Positions 51,470-60,061 are shown, numbered from the stretch's first letter. The stretch is 64,000 bases of DNA from Eikenella corrodens (GCF_003990355.1 NZ_CP034670.1:2294001-2358000), one strand, 5' to 3'. The notes: a model not told the origin generated them from the letters alone. Numbers and translations: made by a program.

Positions 51470-51829
51470 ATGCATTGCAAATATCCTCATATGTTCAAGC
51501 CATTGACCATCAAAGGCGTTACTTTTAAGAACAGAGTTTTTGCTTCTCCGATCACCACCAACCGCGTCGTTTCCGATCAGGGATACCCAACACCGGAAGC
51601 GATTGACGTGTATGAAACTAAAGCCAGGGGCGGGTTTGCAGAGGTTACGATAACTGAGAGTTTTATTGACCACGAATACTCTTGGCGGCATGAGCACGGA
51701 TTGAATTTGTGGGAAAGGGGACAAGCAGTTTACGCTTTCGCCCGTGCCGTTAAACGAGATCATTCATTTTATGCGGGAAACTTGGTGGTATTACTAAATG
51801 TGTTGCAGATAAAATTCCAGGCTACCTGA
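51470..51829 (+). pseudogene. Truncated old-yellow-enzyme-like flavin oxidoreductase
   Basis: The first 95 or so residues match the N-terminus of NADH:flavin oxidoreductases of the OYE/2,4-dienoyl-CoA reductase family: MFKPLTIKGVTFKNRVFASP, TPEAIDVYETKARGGFAEVT. After SFYAGN the sequence becomes unrelated and ends at 51829. Full proteins have 350-650 residues, so this is a 3'-truncated remnant of the catabolic cluster. GC and codon use match the genes upstream. Confidence 0.8.
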
Positions 51830-51889
51830 TGTGCTCAGGCAGCCTGGATATAGAACCCTGCTATTGCTGACTTAGTACTGCAACAAGGT

Positions 51890-52460
51890 TGCTAAGACTG
51901 GATCGCACCCAAGATTTGCTGGCACATATTCCGACCCTGCTCATCTCGCTCCACAATCATGGTGAACAAACACCGTCCTTCGCTCATCTGTGCCCAATGC
52001 TAACCAATCAAGCATTTCTCTTTGCTATCGTCGTTGGTCTTATAGGTCTCGCCTTTGTATTCTAGTACTAAAATCCGCCCATCTTGCAGCTCGCAGATGA
52101 AATCAGGGAAAAAGCTGTTGCCGCGGATACCGGACAAGGGCAGCCAAAAACCACGTTTGCCTAAGTCGGAGTTACGTATCCAGTATTTGATTTCAGGTAG
52201 CGTATCAATAATCTGGGCACAGTCAAACTCTTCACCCTGTGCTGTTATAGTGAATTAAATTTAAACCAGTACAGCGTTGACTCGCCTTGCCGTACTATTT
52301 GTACTGTCTGCGGCTCGCCGCCTTGTCCTGATTTAAATTTAATCCACTATATGTTTTCAATTTCTGGGAAAAAGTGCTTGGCAAACCGATAGTGGCCTGA
52401 ATAAAACGGCGGTTGCGGTTCGTAGTTTTCAGGCAAGAACTCATAGCAGAATTGCTCACT
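51890..52460 (-). pseudogene. Remnant of a type III restriction/helicase-like gene
   Basis: The minus strand encodes CYEFLPENYEPQPPFYSGHY at 52455-52352, is interrupted by a Correia element (52246-52351), and continues with ITAQGEEFDCAQIID-like sequence, LPEIKYWIRNSDLGKRGFWL and SFFPDFICELQDGRILVLEY-KG. This last block is a PD-(D/E)xK nuclease motif as found in the end of type III restriction Res subunits and related helicases. A TAG follows CLIG, then the frame continues to about 51892. The 5' part was removed at the IS boundary 52461. Confidence 0.65.
52246..52351. repeat. Correia repeat enclosed element, short form (106 bp)
   Basis: TATAGTGAATTAAATTTAAA at one end and TTTAAATTTAATCCACTATA at the other are the classical Correia termini, with the internal CGCCTTGCCGTAC and CGCCGCCTTGTCCTGAT words. 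The TA target lies within the restriction-gene remnant. Confidence 0.85.
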
Positions 52461-53252
52461 TGTAGAAACCAGTAGCGTTGTTTACAGTATTTCCAGGAGA
52501 AGGAAAGCGTCACCTCCCTGGCCCGCCGCTACCAAGTCAGCCGCGTCACCATCTACCGCGCACTGAAAGCCGCAAGGGGCAGGCTGCTCAAACCCCAAAC
52601 CAGTACCAACAACCGTTTCAAACAGGCAAAGTACGGAATGAAACGCCTGGCCAAGGTAGAACGCAGCATTCAGGAAAAACTCAAAAAGCAGGCCAAACGC
52701 TACAATAAATCCTATCCCGGAGAGTTAGTGCATCTCGATACCAAACGGCTGCCGCTGCTTAAAGGGCAGAAAGCCACCGATAAGCGGGATTACTTGTTTG
52801 TCGCCATCGACGATTTCTCAAGGGAGCTGTACGCCGCCATCCTGCCGGACAAAACCGCAGACAGCGCCGCCAAGTTTCTGACCGAACACCTGATTGATCC
52901 CTGTCCCTACCTGATTGAGTGCGTTTACTCCGACAACGGTACGGAATACAAAGGCTCGGCCAACCATGCTTTCGGAGTAGCCTGTTACGAGAACGGGATT
53001 GGTCAAAAGTTTACCCGGGTTGCCCGTCCGCAGACCAACGGTAAAGCTGAGCGGGTTATCCGCACCCTGATGGAGATGTGGCATGAGAAACAGTCGTTTG
53101 ACAGTCCGGAACATCGGCAAAAGGAGTTGTGTCGCTTTGTTAATTTCTATAACACTGTGAAGTCGCACCGCAGTTTGAACGGCGATACGCCGTTTGAGGT
53201 GTTGCAGGCTTCATTCCCAACCTGTAGTTAAACAACGCGGTTGGTTTCTACA
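52461..53252. mobile_element. Truncated IS (IS481-like, 792 bp)
   Basis: The terminal repeats TGTAGAAACCAGTAGCGTTG (52461-52480) and inverted TGTAGAAACCAACCGCGTTG (53233-53252) are clear, each followed by TTTA. The transposase gene inside lacks its start, so the element has an internal deletion near its left end. Ends are related to the MITE-like elements at 17113 and 29312. Confidence 0.8.
52500..53231 (+). pseudogene. DDE (rve) transposase, 5'-truncated
   Basis: The frame reads SVTSLARRYQVSRVTIYRAL (HTH), YPGELVHLDTKRLPLLKGQ, YLFVAIDDFSRELYAAILPD, CVYSDNGTEYKGSANHAFG and FTRVARPQTNGKAERVIRTL, with an intact integrase-core DDE set (HLDT, SDNGTE, NGKAER). The codons before SVTS, normally about 25, are missing and replaced by IS-end sequence with an in-frame stop. 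An ATG at 52638 could give a truncated protein lacking the HTH. Confidence 0.8.
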
Positions 53253-53437
53253 GACCAAAGTTTATAGTAGCATTCTTGTGCCATAAGGTCGCCTATCAGC
53301 ATTGTTTCTTGTAAAAGTATGAAAATTTGGCTATATTCTGTCAGATTGGTTCTGATTGTGGGGGTGCCTTAAGATTTATGGTGCGGCATTTTGCATTGTT
53401 TCGAATTTAATTTTTTGACTCTAAATAAATATATGGT

Positions 53438-53459
53438 TCCCCGTGGGCGTGCCAGATTT
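53438..53459 (+). repeat. attR: second copy of the tRNA-Glu 3' end
   Basis: Identical to 2191-2212. It includes the acceptor strand and CCA but no anticodon or D arm, so it is not a tRNA gene. It marks the right end of the island. Confidence 0.85.
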
Positions 53460-53461
53460 TG

Positions 53462-53496
53462 AATAAACCCTTACTGAGCAACAGTAAGGGTTTATT
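53462..53496 (+). terminator. Original tRNA-Glu terminator copy
   Basis: AATAAACCCTTACTG, loop AGCAA, CAGTAAGGGTTTATT: a perfect 15-bp stem. It is the counterpart of 2215-2249. Confidence 0.8.
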
Positions 53497-53667
53497 GCTT
53501 TTGGCTTTTTAAATCAATAACTCTCTCCGTTTCCCGCCCTTTGCTATTTGCCAGCCTTTGCAAGCTGCCCTATCTATTTGTTTTATTCCTAATTTCGGCT
53601 ATGATTACATTAGATTTGCCTTACCGTCGGCGAATTTAAATTTATTATTCATCCAACAAAGCAACCC

Positions 53668-53760
53668 ATGCCCGAAACCCTAACATACAGCTACGCCGCG
53701 CCGCCCACGCCAGAGGAATACCTGAAGCAGCAGGCCGCCCAAAAGCAGCCTGCGCCCTAA
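53668..53760 (+). CDS. Possible 30-aa peptide
   Basis: ATG 53668 to TAA 53760 encodes MPETLTYSYAAPPTPEEYLK plus a short Ala/Gln/Pro tail. The ribosome site is weak. I note it because it has a protein-like sequence in an otherwise empty 650-base interval (53253-53905), which also holds attR. Confidence 0.25.
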   Translation: MPETLTYSYAAPPTPEEYLKQQAAQKQPAP

Positions 53761-53905
53761 AAACCCCACTCCGGCCACGCAAGTCAGCAGCGTTTTCTGC
53801 CGCATACCCCTTCAGGCTACCTGAAAACCATAAAACCGCTTTCTGTCCAACCCAAACCGATAGCTTTCAGGTAGCCTCCACCACCCCGCCCAAACAAAAT
53901 CTGCC

Positions 53906-54712
53906 ATGAAACCACTCCTCCTCACCCTCGCCACCCTTCTGTTCGCTCCTACCCTGTACGCCGCGCCCAACCTTATCCTGGCCAAAGAATACAATGGCCA
54001 AAACATTGCCGGCTGGGCGATGAGCGAAAAGCTCGACGGCGTGCGCGCCTATTGGGACGGGCGCAGACTCATCAGCCGCCAAGGCCACCCCTTCTCCCCG
54101 CCCGCCGGTTTCACCCGCGATTTCCCGCCCTATCCGCTCGACGGCGAGCTCTACAGCCGGCGCGGCGCATTCGAGCAGATTTCCGCCGCCGTCCGCAGCG
54201 CCAACGGCGATTGGAGTGGCATCAAACTGCACGTTTTCGACGTGCCCCAAGCCCCGGGCAACCTGTATCGGCGCCTCGCCCTCGTGCAGCGCCACCTTGC
54301 CGCCCACCCGCAGGCCAAAATCGCCGTTATCCCGCAAACCCCCGTGCGCGATGCCGCCCATGCCCAACAATTCCTGCGCCAAATCGAAGCCCAAGGCGGC
54401 GAAGGCGTGATGCTGCGCAACCCCAATATTCCCTACCAAGGCGGCCGCAGCGACAACCTGCTCAAACTCAAAAGCGCGCACGACGCGGAATGTACCGTTA
54501 CCGCCCACCACGAAGGCAAAGGCCGCAACGCCGGCCTGCTCGGCGCCGTGTCCTGCCGCAACGAAACCGGCGAATTCCGCATCGGCTCCGGTTTCAAAGA
54601 TGCCGACCGCCGCAACCCGCCGCCAATCGGCAGCCGCATCACCTACAAATACCGCGGCTTCACCGTCAAAGGCACGCCCCGCTTCGCCACCTACCTGCGC
54701 CGTGCCAACTGA
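53906..54712 (+). CDS. ligE: Periplasmic ATP-dependent DNA ligase LigE
   Basis: This 268-residue minimal DNA ligase has a signal peptide (MKPLLLTLATLLFAPTLYAA). The nucleotidyltransferase motif I is EKLDGVRAYWDG, with catalytic Lys at about position 42. Also visible are FPPYPLDGELYSRRG (motif III region), GGEGVMLRNP (motif IV) and NLLKLKS (motif V). A short OB domain ends with KYRGFTVKGTPRFATYL. Lig E seals nicks with ATP or ADP-ribose-like donors outside the cytoplasm; in Neisseria and Haemophilus it is linked to competence and extracellular DNA. Typical for DUS-bearing bacteria. It is intact and just outside the island. Confidence 0.93.
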   Translation: MKPLLLTLATLLFAPTLYAAPNLILAKEYNGQNIAGWAMSEKLDGVRAYWDGRRLISRQGHPFSPPAGFTRDFPPYPLDGELYSRRGAFEQISAAVRSANGDWSGIKLHVFDVPQAPGNLYRRLALVQRHLAAHPQAKIAVIPQTPVRDAAHAQQFLRQIEAQGGEGVMLRNPNIPYQGGRSDNLLKLKSAHDAECTVTAHHEGKGRNAGLLGAVSCRNETGEFRIGSGFKDADRRNPPPIGSRITYKYRGFTVKGTPRFATYLRRAN

Positions 54713-54886
54713 ACCCGGCAGGCTACCTGAAAGCCGGTAAACAGCCACGCCAAACGGCGGCACAACACCACCCTGCCCTGCCATATCCTCACTTCGCGGC
54801 TGCCCCGTTTTCAGGTAGCCTTCCGCCTATCCACCCCGCATTTGCTATACAATAGCGCCCAATTTGAATTTCCCGCCAACCATCCC

Positions 54887-56482
54887 ATGCTAACCTACGT
54901 TCCGCCCGAGCAACGCCCCGCACCGCCCACTTACGAGCGGCCCTGGCTCTTGCTGCTGCTGGCTTTTGTCTGGCTGTGGCCGGGTGTGTTCGCGCACGAT
55001 TTGTGGCAAGACGAACCCTTGGTGTATGCAGTCATCCGTCAGGCCGCGGAGAGCGGGCAGTGGTGGCTGCCGCAGGATGGCGGGGCGCTGTTTTGGGATG
55101 TGCCGCCGCTGTATATGTGGCTTTCCCTGCTGTTTTTGAAACTGTTCGGCCATTTGCCGCCGTATGAGGCGGTGCGCATGGTGAACGCCTTACTCGCGGC
55201 GGTGTCGCTCGCGGCCATGGGCGGCGCGGGGCAGATGCTTTTGGGGCGGCGCAACGGGCGCACGGCGGTGCTGGTGCTGATCGGCTGCCCGGGTCTGCTG
55301 ATGATGAGCCACTTCATCGGCGGGCAAATCGTTACCCTGTGTGGCTTAAGCCTGAGTTTCTACGCGCTGGCGATGGCGCGGCAGAAAACGGTGAAGGCGA
55401 TTGTGCTCACGCTTTTGGGTTGGACGGTATTGTCGCTTTCAGGTAGCCTGTTGCCGCTGTTGGGCGTGATGCTCACTACGGCGCTGTTGCCGCTGGATTC
55501 GCATTGGCACAACAAGCGTTTTTGGCTAACGCTTTTGGCAGCGGCAGGGCTGACGCTGCCTTTGCTGTTTGTGTGGCCGCTGGTGCTCAACGGCTTATCG
55601 CACGAGGCCTTCCTGCAATGGTGGCGGTATCACGTGCTTGCGCCGTTCGGCGGCTTTGCCCGCTTGGATTTTGGTTTTTCCACCGCGTATTATCTGAAAA
55701 ACCTGCTGTGGTTTGCCTTCCCGGCCTGGCCGCTGGCCTTGTGGACACTCTACCGCCAACGCCGCCTGCCGCGCCACGGCTGGAACAGCCTGTGCCTGAT
55801 TTGGCTGGCGGTGTTCGGCCTGATGCTGGCCGCTTCGCCGCAGCACGCGGAAGACAATTTAATGCTGCTGTTGCCGCCTTTGGTATTGGCGGCAGCGGCG
55901 CAGGCCGACCAGCTGCGGCGCGGCGCGGCGGCGTTTTTCAACTGGTTCGGCATCATGACTTTCGGCTCGCTGGCGCTGTTTGTGTGGCTCGGCTTTTTCG
56001 CCATGAACTTCGGCTGGCCGACCAAGCTGGCCGAGCGCGCGGCTTATTTCAGCCCGTATTATCAACGGGATATCGATTATTTCCCGGTTATCGTGGCCGT
56101 GCTGTTCACGCCGGTGTGGCTCTTGGCGATTACGCGCAAATACGTGCGCGGCCGGCAGGCGGTAACCAACTGGGCGGCCGGGCTCACGCTGTGCTGGTCG
56201 CTCATCCTCACCCTGTTCCTGCCCTGGCTGGACGCGGCCAAAAGCTACCGCCCCGTAGTGCAGCGGCTGGAAGCCGAGCTGCCGGCCGATGCCTGCGTTT
56301 CCGCGCAGCACCCCGTGGTGCGCCACGCCTGGCAGGAATACGGCCGCCACCCCCTAGGCGAAAACTGCCGCTTCGTCGCCACCCTGCGCCACGAATCCGT
56401 GCCCGATGCCGCCGAACTCGCCAGCGCCAACCGCCAGCGCGAAAAGCACGAGGCATTTGTGTTGTGGCAGCGGGAAGAATAA
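54887..56482 (+). CDS. ArnT/PMT-type membrane glycosyltransferase
   Basis: This 531-residue membrane protein of the GT-C family (PMT_2/ArnT) has about 11 membrane helices. A loop Asp/Glu block lies in the first periplasmic loop (FAHDLWQDEPLVYAVIRQAA), the usual catalytic region, and WDVPPLYMWL follows. Substrate is unknown; it could transfer sugars or aminoarabinose to lipid A or proteins. The start was set at MLTYVPPEQ because a -10-like TATACAAT lies just upstream at about 54846-54853, inside a longer open frame. A DUS lies within the gene at about 55438. Confidence 0.8.
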   Translation: MLTYVPPEQRPAPPTYERPWLLLLLAFVWLWPGVFAHDLWQDEPLVYAVIRQAAESGQWWLPQDGGALFWDVPPLYMWLSLLFLKLFGHLPPYEAVRMVNALLAAVSLAAMGGAGQMLLGRRNGRTAVLVLIGCPGLLMMSHFIGGQIVTLCGLSLSFYALAMARQKTVKAIVLTLLGWTVLSLSGSLLPLLGVMLTTALLPLDSHWHNKRFWLTLLAAAGLTLPLLFVWPLVLNGLSHEAFLQWWRYHVLAPFGGFARLDFGFSTAYYLKNLLWFAFPAWPLALWTLYRQRRLPRHGWNSLCLIWLAVFGLMLAASPQHAEDNLMLLLPPLVLAAAAQADQLRRGAAAFFNWFGIMTFGSLALFVWLGFFAMNFGWPTKLAERAAYFSPYYQRDIDYFPVIVAVLFTPVWLLAITRKYVRGRQAVTNWAAGLTLCWSLILTLFLPWLDAAKSYRPVVQRLEAELPADACVSAQHPVVRHAWQEYGRHPLGENCRFVATLRHESVPDAAELASANRQREKHEAFVLWQREE

Positions 56483-56693
56483 TTTAAAGGCTACCTGAAA
56501 ATTCAAACGGGCACAGCCATCATAACTATCGCCTTCTCATCGGCCTTGCGCTATGATTCGATATCCTGCCCGGCCGTAGCCAGATATATGCCTCCCCGCG
56601 CCCCAATCCGGTAGATTAGGGGGCAGCCAAATAGCTGACAGGCTACCTGAAATCCCTCAAACCCATTTCCCACAACGTCATAAAGCAACCTCC

Positions 56694-57533
56694 ATGAAAC
56701 TCAAAACCCTCGCCACCCTCGCCGCCGTCCTTCCCGCACTCGCCATCGCCTCCCCAGCCAAACCCTCATCCGGCCGTGCATCCCAATCCAAACCCGCGCA
56801 GAGCAGGTCTCAAGAGCGTACTTCCTCCGGCAGAAACTCATCTTCCAAACCGCAAGACAACAAACCTCAGCGCGGCCGCAATAGTCAAAGCAGAACCCAA
56901 GACAGCAACAAACCAGCCAACGGCCGCGCCAACTCGCGCCAGCAGCAGGATGCCAAACCCGCCCGCGGTCGCAACAGCCAAAGCAGGGAGCACGACAACA
57001 ACCGATCCGCCAACGGCCGTGTACACTCACGCCAACAACAGGAAACCAAACCTGCCAACACCCGCACCAACGCCCGTCAGCAGCGCGATACCGGACACAA
57101 CGCCACTCAATCCCAAAATCGGCACAGCCGGCCAACCCGCCAGCAAGAAAACGAACAACCCGCCCACATCCAAGAGCGCCCGCAGCCCAACCCCGAGCCG
57201 CAAGACAACAGCCCGCAAGACAGCACTCAAGCTGCCGAATACGCCGCCGCAAAAGCCCAATGCCTGCGCTACGTTGTCGATGGCAACAACCTCTCCGCCT
57301 TTACCGAAGCCTGCCGTCCCGATTCCGCTACCAGCGAGCGCTACCAAACCGCCTTCAAAAACACCCAGACCCAATTCGAGCACGACAGCTGCCTAGACAT
57401 CGTCAGCGAAGACGAAGCCCAAGCCGCCATCAATCTTGAACTCCAGTGGCTCGGCCAGACCAGCCGACTGTTCTGCCCTGCCGTCAAAGACGAACTGCCA
57501 GGCATTGCCCACCGCTACCGCAACGTCAAATAA
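56694..57533 (+). CDS. Secreted protein with Arg/Gln/Ser-rich repeats and a Cys domain
   Basis: This 279-residue protein has a Sec signal peptide (MKLKTLATLAAVLPALAIAS). A long low-complexity region follows (residues about 25-170) with repeats like ARGRNSQSRE, KPANGRANSRQQQ and RVHSRQQQETKPANTRTNAR. The C-terminal domain of about 100 residues has four Cys (AQCLRYV, EACRPDS, DSCLDIV, LFCPAVK). The same domain, without the basic repeats, makes up the next gene, so the two are paralogues. The basic repeats might bind DNA or polyanions outside the cell, which is a guess. Confidence 0.7.
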   Translation: MKLKTLATLAAVLPALAIASPAKPSSGRASQSKPAQSRSQERTSSGRNSSSKPQDNKPQRGRNSQSRTQDSNKPANGRANSRQQQDAKPARGRNSQSREHDNNRSANGRVHSRQQQETKPANTRTNARQQRDTGHNATQSQNRHSRPTRQQENEQPAHIQERPQPNPEPQDNSPQDSTQAAEYAAAKAQCLRYVVDGNNLSAFTEACRPDSATSERYQTAFKNTQTQFEHDSCLDIVSEDEAQAAINLELQWLGQTSRLFCPAVKDELPGIAHRYRNVK

Positions 57534-57538
57534 CCCAC

Positions 57539-57578
57539 AGGCTACCTGAAAAACCGAAAAGCAATTTTCAGGTAGCCT
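57539..57578. terminator. Inverted DUS pair after the repeat protein
   Basis: AGGCTACCTGAAA (57539-57551) and TTTCAGGTAGCCT (57566-57578), 6 bases after the stop. Confidence 0.7.
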
Positions 57579-57611
57579 CCTCTTCCCAGCCACATACAAG
57601 GAACTCCTCCA

Positions 57612-57968
57612 ATGAAACTCTGCGCCCTAGCCCTCCTTACTGCCGCCCTCCTCCCCGCTCTTGCCCAAGCCGCACCTGCCCAAGCCAGCAAACAACAATG
57701 CCTGGGCTATTTGAAAGACGGCTTTCAAATCGTCATCCACGTCTCTGCCTGCGAGCCCGCCTCAGCCCAAGACGAACGCTACAAAAATGCCTTTAACGCT
57801 GCTCAGCAGCAGTTTGAACAAGCCAACTGCGAAAGTCTATTGAACGAAGCCGAAGTTCGTACCTTTCTTGACAGCCAAACCGCAGGCAAATCCCAGCAAC
57901 AATACTGCGCATCCATCAAAACCCCCGTGCAGCGCAGCCTGCAACGCTACAACAGCAACCGCCGCTAA
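57612..57968 (+). CDS. Small secreted four-Cys protein
   Basis: This 118-residue protein has a signal peptide (ending AQAAPA) and the same domain as the C-terminus of the preceding gene: QQCLGYLKDGFQIVIHV, SACEPAS, DERYKNAFNAAQQQFEQANC and QYCASIK. The four Cys positions are kept and probably form two disulfides. Family not recognised. It is followed by a DUS pair and ubiG. Confidence 0.75.
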   Translation: MKLCALALLTAALLPALAQAAPAQASKQQCLGYLKDGFQIVIHVSACEPASAQDERYKNAFNAAQQQFEQANCESLLNEAEVRTFLDSQTAGKSQQQYCASIKTPVQRSLQRYNSNRR

Positions 57969-57986
57969 ACCTTTTGCCGCTGCATT

Positions 57987-58025
57987 TTTCAGGTAGCCTC
58001 ACGCTTAAATTGAGGCTACCTGAAA
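57987..58025. terminator. Inverted DUS pair before ubiG
   Basis: TTTCAGGTAGCCT (57987-57999) and AGGCTACCTGAAA (58013-58025) form a stem between the small secreted gene and ubiG. Confidence 0.65.
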
Positions 58026-58044
58026 CCCCTTTTTTGGAGAAAAC

Positions 58045-58767
58045 ATGAACACCAGCGCCCAAAATGTCGATGCTGCCGAAATCGACAAATTCAGCCGCCT
58101 AGCCGCCCAATGGTGGAATCCCGAGGGCGAATTTAAATCCCTGCATGAAATCAACCCGCTGCGGCTGGGCTTCATCCGCGAGCACAGCGGCGGGCTGGTC
58201 GGCAAAAACGTGCTCGACGTGGGCTGCGGTGGCGGTATCCTCAGCGAAGCCCTTGCCCGCGAAACCGCGCAGGCCACCGGCATCGACATGGCCGAAAAAT
58301 CCCTTCAGGTAGCCCAAGCCCATGCCGAACAACAAGGCCTGGCCAACCTGCACTACCGCTGTATCAGCGTGGAAGCGCTCGCCGCCGAGCAGCCCGCCGC
58401 CTACGACGTGGTTACCTGCATGGAAATGCTGGAACACGTGCCCGACCCCGCCTCCGTGATTGCCGCCTGCGCCAAACTGGTCAAGCCCGGCGGTAGCCTC
58501 TTTTTCTCCACCCTCAGCCGCACCGCCAAATCCTACGCCCAAGCCATCATCGCCGCCGAATACCTGCTCGGCCTCGTAGCCAAAGGCACCCACGACTGGC
58601 AGCGCTTCATCAACCCCGCCGATCTTGCCCGCCTCTGCCGCCAAGCCGGGCTAAACATCACCGCCACCAGCGGCCTCACCTACAACCCCCTCACCCGCCG
58701 CTACCGCCTCTACCAACGAACAGACGTCAACTACATGATCGCCTGCCGCCCGATCGGCACAGCCTGA
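58045..58767 (+). CDS. ubiG: Ubiquinone biosynthesis O-methyltransferase UbiG
   Basis: This 240-residue class I SAM-dependent methyltransferase performs both O-methylations in ubiquinone synthesis. It shows the UbiG hallmarks: EIDKFSRLAAQWWNPEGEFK at the start, LHEINPLRLGFI, motif I VLDVGCGGGILSEALA, DVVTCMEMLEHVPDP and the membrane-binding stretch KGTHDWQRFINPADLARLC. Length matches the family. TTGGAG lies before the ATG. A strong DUS hairpin ends the gene. Confidence 0.95.
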   Translation: MNTSAQNVDAAEIDKFSRLAAQWWNPEGEFKSLHEINPLRLGFIREHSGGLVGKNVLDVGCGGGILSEALARETAQATGIDMAEKSLQVAQAHAEQQGLANLHYRCISVEALAAEQPAAYDVVTCMEMLEHVPDPASVIAACAKLVKPGGSLFFSTLSRTAKSYAQAIIAAEYLLGLVAKGTHDWQRFINPADLARLCRQAGLNITATSGLTYNPLTRRYRLYQRTDVNYMIACRPIGTA

Positions 58768-58796
58768 GCCCGGCACTGCATGACAACCAAAACATG

Positions 58797-58834
58797 AGGC
58801 TACCTGAAACCGGTTCAACCGTTTCAGGTAGCCT
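58797..58834 (+). terminator. DUS hairpin terminator of ubiG
   Basis: AGGCTACCTGAAAC (58797-58810) pairs with GTTTCAGGTAGCCT (58821-58834) with additional CGG/CCG pairing inside, followed by TTTTTAT. Confidence 0.85.
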
Positions 58835-58837
58835 TTT

Positions 58838-58938
58838 TATAGTGAATTAACAAAAACCGGTACGGCGTTGTCTCGCCTTGCCGTAACATGTGTACTGTCT
58901 GCGGCTCGCCGCCTTGTCCTGATTTTTGTTAATCCATT
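58838..58938. repeat. Correia element, cut by the IS5-family insertion
   Basis: It begins TATAGTGAATTAACAAAAAC and carries the usual inner words. Its final bases (expected TCCACTATA) are split: TCCATTA lies left of the IS and CTATA right of it at 59796-59800. Confidence 0.8.
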
Positions 58939-59794
58939 AGACCTCTTGCGAAAATATTCATCCCATCGCATTAACCAGTCCTGCAATCAGATTTGCCCTT
59001 AACCCGAACCGTTTCCGCCTGTTGCGGTAAGGCAGCGACAATATTTTGAATATCTTCAGTTTCCTGTTGATGTGCTCGATGACGGTTCTGAGTTTGCCTA
59101 ACCGCCTGTTCGCCTCTTTATCCTGTTTGTCCGGCGGATGACGTTTGGATTTCTTTTTCGGGGTCTGTAATCCGGTTTTGGCCAATCCTTGATAACCCTT
59201 ATCCGCGATGACTATTTTGTAGGGATAAAGCTCTGCAAGGTGCCTCTTGGCTAAACGCATGTCATGCCGGGCACCCATCCCCGTCCGGATGCTGATGATT
59301 TTTTCCGTTTCCCTGCCGTATATGACCCGGATTTTAACCGTGTGCCGCCTTTTCTTGCCGCTGTAATACTGCCGCTGTTTTTTTGGGACGTTCAATCGGG
59401 CTTTCGGTAACGTCAATGATGACCGTTTGGTCGCCCGGATTCTTGTGCTTTGGCAGGGAGAAGCGTTTGCAACGGATGAGGGCGTCCTCGGTTTTACGGA
59501 TGGTGCGGCAGACATTGCTTTCGGAAAGGCCGTAGATGGCGGCCAATTCGAGTTGGGTATGGTAATGGCGCAGATAGCTTAGGGTAAGCAGCAGTTGGTC
59601 TGCCAAACCGAGCGTATGCGGCCTGCCCGACTTGACCTTCCGGCTTTCTGCTTCTGTGGTGACTTGCAGCATTTCGTGAAAAAGGACGGGCGTTACACCT
59701 GTGAGCCGTTTGAATTCGCTATCGCTTCTTTGGATGAGGTTTTCGTATTTCATTTGGGAATGGTAAATTTTCAGGATACTTTCGCAAGAGGTCT
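58939..59794. mobile_element. IS5-family insertion sequence (856 bp)
   Basis: The ends AGACCTCTTGCGAAA (58939-58953) and TTTCGCAAGAGGTCT (59780-59794) are perfect 15-bp inverted repeats. It carries a two-frame transposase and sits inside the end of a Correia element. Confidence 0.88.
58958..59753 (-). CDS. IS5-family transposase, two frames joined by -1 frameshift
   Basis: Frame 1 (59753-59334) encodes the N-terminal DUF4096-like part (GRPHTLGLADQLLLTLSYLR, YGLSESNVCRTIRKTEDALI) and the first catalytic Asp in VIIDVTESPI. Frame 2, read to 58958, continues YYSGKKRRHTVKIRVIYGRE, VIADKGYQGL (second Asp) and VIEHINRKLKIFKIL (Glu). The frames overlap at a run of seven A (59372-59378 region, coding CCCAAAAAAACAG), a classical slippery site. 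No other damage is seen, so the element may be active. Confidence 0.85.
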
Positions 59795-60061
59795 ACTATA
59801 GAAACCAGAATACTAGCAATCTTTACACCGAAACCCGGCTAGCATCATTTTTTGCCTATTTGTCTACTCTAATCTAAAAACAGCATCCGGTCGGATTTTG
59901 CCCGGCAAAATCCGCAACACAGAAAAAAATATTTTCCCCAAGAAATCAAGCTTACTATTGCAGAATATATTCATAAAACCCAGGCAGTAAGTGTTGCGTT
60001 ACTACAACTTATGTTGCTTTTATGCTAAAATCGCACTTATGTTCCACTCTTGCTTTTAATT

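Larger units (their letters stand above)
2191..53459. mobile_element. About 51 kb integrative genomic island in tRNA-Glu
   Basis: The 22 bases at 2191-2212, which contain the tRNA 3' end with CCA, recur exactly at 53438-53459. A tyrosine integrase lies immediately inside the left end, in the usual tRNA-proximal position. Between the repeats lie accessory genes, IS elements, pseudogenes and AT-rich segments, while rdgC on the left and ligE and ubiG on the right are core genes. No conjugation or phage structural genes are seen, so the element is probably not self-transmissible now, or has lost those functions. Confidence 0.8.

Noticed and set aside
52638..53231. Intact transposase starting at the internal ATG
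   Set aside because: Coding sequence with an HTH continues upstream of this ATG, but the normal start is deleted; the gene is treated as a pseudogene.
53438..53514. Second tRNA-Glu gene
   Set aside because: Only the 3' third of the tRNA is present; the D arm and anticodon arm are missing. It is attR.
53867..54784. 305-residue minus-strand frame opposite ligE
   Set aside because: Shadow frame; ligE on the plus strand has a signal peptide and all ligase motifs.
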